Part shown: positions 31,131-34,102 of the stretch, piece by piece
Position numbering within the stretch: the stretch's first letter is position 1
How the letters are laid out: every line of letters starts with the position of its first letter
NCBI GenBank assembly: GCA_944325005.1
Contig: CALUYO010000017.1
Coordinates: forward strand, 1 to 34,102
Direction of reading: 5' to 3'
DNA: 34,102 bases
DNA from: Candidatus Gastranaerophilales bacterium
GTDB taxonomy: Bacteria; Cyanobacteriota; Vampirovibrionia; Gastranaerophilales; Gastranaerophilaceae
Made by a program: the position numbers and the translations under genes
The notes under the pieces: generated by a model
Told to the model about the DNA's origin: nothing
What the model saw: only the letters and a program-made list of their open reading frames with translations
Database searches by the model: none

Positions 31131-32527
31131 TTCTTATTAAACCACTTCATTATTTTGTCAATGAAGCCTTCTTCTTCCTGCATCTCTATATTGGCTAATT
31201 TTTCGAGTTTATGCTGAATTTTTGCGTAATCAGGACTCCCTTTCCCTATTTCAAGAAATTTTTCATAGCATTCAACAGCTGCCGGTTTGTTACGGAGTTT
31301 TTCGTAAGTTTCTCCGAGTTTTCTTACTGTTGCAGCATTTCTTTTATCAATATGATAAAGCTTTAGAAGATATTCCGCCTGCATTTTGTAGTCTCCTATA
31401 CTTTCTCTAAAGTCTGCCAATTTTTGCAGTGCTTTTTTATCATTCTCGTCAAGCTTTGAAATTTTTTCATAAAATTCCATAGCATGGTTTTTGTCCCCCG
31501 CTTCTTCAAGGAGAACTGCCAGTGTATTTAAAAGATCTATATCATCACCTTTAAGCTGGTATGCATTTAGAAATTCATTAATAGCTATGTCTTTATTTCC
31601 ACGTACAATGTTATATTTACCCCAGTTAAGATGAGCATTGTAATCATTTTTTGTTTCTTCATATATAAGTGCTCTCATCTGGTATGTAAGAGGAGAATTT
31701 TTTTCTAAATTGTCAAATTCGTCGACACATTCAAGGGCTTTGTTAAACTCTTTATTCATATAATAATACTGGGCTTTTAGTGAATAAAATTGTGATATGT
31801 GATTGTACTGTCCTTCCATTTTTGTGAGCTTTTCAAAAGCTTCTGACTTTTCATCCATATCAAGAAGGCATTTTACTTTAGTTAATTCATCTGAAGTTAC
31901 TTCAATGGCTCTTTCTGGATGCCCGTTTTTTAAATACAAATCAGCAAGCTGTTCTTTGATATTTACGGTATCGAAGCCTGCTTTTCTCGCTCTTTCAAGA
32001 ACATCTACTGCGCTGGCGGTGGCATCCTCTTTTACATAAAGTTTAGCAAGTCTTAAATAAACATCTTCATGAGTATCATCATGTTCAATAACTTTCAGGT
32101 ATTCATCAATAGCTTTTAAATTATTTCCCTCCTGCTCATAAAGAGTGCCGAGAACAAATCTTGCAGACAGCATATCTTTATCTTCCTGAGCACAGTTAAC
32201 AGCTTTTTTATAATCATTTATTGCGTGTTCAAACTTGTGTTCAACAGTATGCATGTTACCCCTGTAGATATAATATTTGTATTTGTCCGTTGTGACGTAA
32301 ATATCCATTAATTGTTCATATGCAAGAACATTTGTAGCATCAGCTTCAAGAATTTTTGAATAATATTCTGCGGCTTCTTCTTTGTTGTCAAGCAGCATTG
32401 ACAGATGGCCTAATCTTTCTAAAAGGCTTAAATCTTTCGGATTTCTTTCATAAAGTTTTTTATATTCTTCAAAAGCTTGTGTATACTGTTCATTTTCTTC
32501 AAATTGTTCTGCTGTCTGTAAACTCAT
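31127..32527 (-). CDS. TPR-repeat protein (466 aa)
   Basis: A cytosolic, helical protein built from about 12 tetratricopeptide repeats running almost from end to end, seen as spaced 'A.e.y.k.l...P' units such as 'QAFEEYKKLYERNPKDLSLL' (18-37), 'AINDYKKAV' and 'AAVECYEKFLEI' near the end. The C-terminus 'GFIDKIMKWFNKN' may be an amphipathic helix that touches a membrane. TPR solenoids act as protein-protein scaffolds. Lying tail-to-tail with pilC, a link to the pilus is possible but not shown. GGAG precedes the ATG. No enzyme domain is visible. Confidence 0.85.
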   Translation of the reverse strand: MSLQTAEQFEENEQYTQAFEEYKKLYERNPKDLSLLERLGHLSMLLDNKEEAAEYYSKILEADATNVLAYEQLMDIYVTTDKYKYYIYRGNMHTVEHKFEHAINDYKKAVNCAQEDKDMLSARFVLGTLYEQEGNNLKAIDEYLKVIEHDDTHEDVYLRLAKLYVKEDATASAVDVLERARKAGFDTVNIKEQLADLYLKNGHPERAIEVTSDELTKVKCLLDMDEKSEAFEKLTKMEGQYNHISQFYSLKAQYYYMNKEFNKALECVDEFDNLEKNSPLTYQMRALIYEETKNDYNAHLNWGKYNIVRGNKDIAINEFLNAYQLKGDDIDLLNTLAVLLEEAGDKNHAMEFYEKISKLDENDKKALQKLADFRESIGDYKMQAEYLLKLYHIDKRNAATVRKLGETYEKLRNKPAAVECYEKFLEIGKGSPDYAKIQHKLEKLANIEMQEEEGFIDKIMKWFNKN

Positions 32528-32597
32528 TAAAGGCTCCTTTTTATAATTTTTTATTTTAATTATATATGAAAAACAGGGAAATTACTAACCTGTCAGG

Positions 32598-33143
32598 CTA
32601 GTTATATTGATTTTGTGCTTTCTGAATTCCATTATCCAGATAAAATTCAATAGCTTCATCCGCTTTTTTTAATATGTTTTTTAATTCTTCAAGCTGTTCT
32701 TTGGGAAAATTCTGTAAAACATAGTTTTCTGAGGGAATATTAGGCTGTGGGCCTATACCTATTTTTAACCTGTCAAACTCTTTTGTCCCCGTATGTTTAA
32801 TAATTGATTTAATTCCGTTGTGCCCTCCGTCAGAACCGTTGGCTCGAAATCTTATACGTCCGAGATCAAGTGCAATATCATCGTATACAATCAAAATATC
32901 TTTAACATCAATTTTATAATAATCCATGACTGCCCGAACTGCTTCACCGGATAAATTCATAAATGTTGTAGGTTTAATGAGTATATTTTCTCCCATTTTT
33001 GCAATAAAACATTTTAATTTTTTATCTTCTTTAAAAGATATATTGTTATTTACCGCCCATTTGTCAAGAACCATAAATCCGGCATTATGCCTGGTAAAAC
33101 AGTATTTCTCTCCGATGTTTCCAAGTCCTGCAATTAATTTCAT
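32598..33143 (-). CDS. pth: Peptidyl-tRNA hydrolase
   Basis: Pth cleaves peptidyl-tRNA released from stalled ribosomes to recycle tRNA. At 181 aa it is typical. The active-site residues line up with the E. coli enzyme: Asn9 in GLGN, catalytic His19 in FTRHNAGF, Asn63 in FMNLSG, Asp88 in VYDD and Asn109 in GGHNG. AAAGGA precedes the ATG. The TPR-protein gene follows after 70 bp on the same strand, so the two may be cotranscribed. Confidence 0.97.
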   Translation of the reverse strand: MKLIAGLGNIGEKYCFTRHNAGFMVLDKWAVNNNISFKEDKKLKCFIAKMGENILIKPTTFMNLSGEAVRAVMDYYKIDVKDILIVYDDIALDLGRIRFRANGSDGGHNGIKSIIKHTGTKEFDRLKIGIGPQPNIPSENYVLQNFPKEQLEELKNILKKADEAIEFYLDNGIQKAQNQYN

Positions 33144-33249
33144 TTTTTTATCCTTTTTCCCGATTTTTGTGATATTTAAAAAGTTTTTGTCAGCTGCTAA
33201 AAATTTTAAACGCTTGTCCCCATACTTCCCTTTATATTTCTTATTTTAA

Positions 33250-33288
33250 CGTAAATAAATATTACCACACATGTTTACCATATTTACG
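33250..33288. promoter_or_regulatory. Candidate operator (inverted repeat)
   Basis: CGTAAATA (33250-33257) and its exact complement TATTTACG (33281-33288) are 23 bp apart, with further TTTACC/TTACCA half-site copies between. The right arm abuts the -35 of the HTH regulator gene. It may be the binding site of that regulator. Confidence 0.4.
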
Positions 33289-33289
33289 C

Positions 33290-33318
33290 TTAACAAAAAG
33301 ATAAAAAACTCTTATTTT
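33290..33318 (+). promoter_or_regulatory. Promoter of the HTH regulator
   Basis: TTAACA (33290-33295), a 17-bp spacer and TATTTT (33313-33318). The start site is near 33325, just before the GAGGA ribosome site (33335-33339). Confidence 0.5.
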
Positions 33319-33346
33319 GAGAATGCTTAAAGATGAGGATGTGATT

Positions 33347-33910
33347 ATGAAAAATAAACCTATAATTCAAGAAAAAAGTTCAGAAAAAGTTGCAAAGTTT
33401 TTAGAAAAAAATTCACTGCACAAAAAGGATTTTGCTGAAATGATTGGTGTAACGCTTTCATACGTCTACAATCTGATAGATAATTCTATTCCTTTTTCTA
33501 CCCGCGGGACAACTCTTGAGCGTATCGCAACTGTTATGGAAATAGAACCTGAAGAATTTGAAGAATATAAAATTCCCCAGGAGCCGATTTTGATTGATGA
33601 TTCTGTTGAGTTTTTTAAAGATGTCATGAAGGAAAAAGGCATGACAACTATTAATTTTTTAAAGGCTTTTCCGAGGAAAAAGCGGCTTGACATAGTTGAT
33701 ATGCTTCGAGGTACACTTCCTATCCCTATAGATTTTAAAGAGCTTACTATGATAGCTCAGGTTCTGGATTTGAGTAAAGATGATATATACTCTATGTGGG
33801 AAAAGCGGATGAAACAGGTGTTGGAAGCAAACGGAATGAATATTTATTCCAATGCAGCACTTGTAAACTCAATGTTTGACTGTGCTAAGAAATATATACA
33901 TTTAAAATAA
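33347..33910 (+). CDS. Helix-turn-helix (XRE-like) regulator with two HTH-like units
   Basis: 187 aa from ATG 33347, chosen because GAGGA lies 7 nt upstream; TTG 33317 and ATG 33323 lack a site. The first half matches an XRE-type HTH ('KKDFAEMIGVTLSYVYNLID', about residues 26-45, then 'TTLERIATVMEIEPEEF'). The second half repeats the same plan ('MTTINFLKAFPRKKRLDIVDM', 'DFKELTMIAQVLDLSKDDIY'), so the protein looks like a tandem duplication of the HTH fold. No effector domain is present. An inverted repeat next to its promoter suggests self-regulation. Targets unknown. Followed by a terminator. Confidence 0.82.
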   Translation: MKNKPIIQEKSSEKVAKFLEKNSLHKKDFAEMIGVTLSYVYNLIDNSIPFSTRGTTLERIATVMEIEPEEFEEYKIPQEPILIDDSVEFFKDVMKEKGMTTINFLKAFPRKKRLDIVDMLRGTLPIPIDFKELTMIAQVLDLSKDDIYSMWEKRMKQVLEANGMNIYSNAALVNSMFDCAKKYIHLK

Positions 33911-33918
33911 TGGGAGAG

Positions 33919-33953
33919 AAAAATTACGAGCTAAAAGATCGTAATTTTTTTTT
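33919..33953 (+). terminator. Terminator of the HTH regulator gene
   Basis: An 11-bp perfect stem (33919-33929 with 33939-33949), a 9-nt loop and a T run to 33953. Confidence 0.9.
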
Positions 33954-33962
33954 ATAAACATG

Positions 33963-33991
33963 TTGACATTAGAATTTGTTCTTGCTATGAT
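33963..33991 (+). promoter_or_regulatory. Promoter of tRNA-Lys
   Basis: A perfect TTGACA (33963-33968), a 17-bp spacer and TATGAT (33986-33991) with an extended TG. The start site is near 33998, 32 nt before the tRNA. Confidence 0.75.
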
Positions 33992-34029
33992 AATTTCACT
34001 GACGAAATTGAATAGCGTTAAGTTGATAT

Positions 34030-34102
34030 GCGCTTGTAGCTCAGCAGGTAGAGCACTCCCCTTTTAAGGGATAGGTCGCGCGTTCGAATCGCGCCAAGCG
34101 CA
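34030..34102 (+). tRNA. tRNA-Lys(UUU)
   Basis: 73 nt ending at the last base of the window. Acceptor GCGCTTG pairs with CAAGCGC, discriminator A; D-arm GCTCAGCAGGTAGAGC; anticodon loop CTTTTAA gives UUU; T-arm contains TTCGAAT. Whether CCA follows cannot be seen. Confidence 0.95.

Noticed and set aside
1-34102. CRISPR array, IS element, integrase or prophage
   Set aside because: No regularly spaced repeats, transposase, integrase or phage structural genes were seen.

Overview
The window looks like a chromosomal segment of an uncultured, AT-rich gut bacterium of the cyanobacterial sister lineage (Vampirovibrionia/Melainabacteria, order Gastranaerophilales). The reasons are indirect but consistent. 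It carries a Gram-negative lipid A/Kdo pathway (LpxI instead of LpxH, LpxB, WaaA, an OstA/LptD-like outer-membrane protein) beside a cyanobacterial/Firmicute-type ClpC. It has type IV pilus parts with G|FTLAE-type prepilins. It also has several large membrane or coiled-coil proteins of a style I associate with that order. The lineage call is inference; no 16S or database search was possible. No IS element, phage, integrase or CRISPR array was seen.

Layout. 1-3004: a minus-strand pair, a STAND-like ATPase with TPRs and rsmG, overlapping as TAATG. 3094-9165: a plus-strand envelope operon: a 34-aa membrane microprotein, an M23/EnvC-type murein hydrolase, an LptD-like protein, a class II aldolase, lpxI and lpxB. 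9238-13710: an unknown membrane protein, a dGTPase-like HD hydrolase and a Cys-rich prepilin-like protein. 13803-15803: a WecG/TagA glycosyltransferase, the N-terminal half of a transketolase and a YhcH/TabA-type protein. 15812-17248: a Trp-rich leader peptide and attenuator ahead of an unknown membrane protein. 17220-21282: mostly minus strand: a uridine-kinase-like P-loop kinase, a CheR-like methyltransferase, tRNA-Leu(CAA) and a coiled-coil protein, plus one plus-strand secreted protein. 21431-25679: waaA divergent from folK and a BaiN/HI0933-type flavoprotein, then a minus-strand unknown membrane protein. 25690-27220: a mostly non-coding stretch with a candidate small RNA, tRNA-Glu(UUC) and a prepilin gene split by a G10 tract. 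27245-34102: clpC, pilC/gspF, a TPR protein, pth, an HTH regulator and tRNA-Lys(UUU).

How the genes fit together. Lipid A synthesis (lpxI, lpxB), Kdo transfer (waaA), outer-membrane insertion (OstA/LptD-like) and peptidoglycan remodelling (M23) form an envelope-biogenesis theme, with WecG possibly adding surface glycan. Two prepilin-like proteins and PilC belong to a type IV pilus or type II-like system.

Most interesting points. (1) A complete trp-type attenuator (Trp-Trp leader peptide plus mutually exclusive 1:2, 2:3 and 3:4 hairpins) precedes an unknown membrane protein that contains no tryptophan. (2) A prepilin gene has its ribosome site and start codon separated from G|FTLAE by a 10-G tract that puts it one base out of frame, so it is phase-variable or an assembly error. 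(3) Several promoters have the -10 box six or seven bases before the start codon and no ribosome binding site, suggesting common leaderless or near-leaderless mRNAs. (4) A promoter-terminator unit of about 125 nt looks like an unannotated small RNA or microprotein gene.
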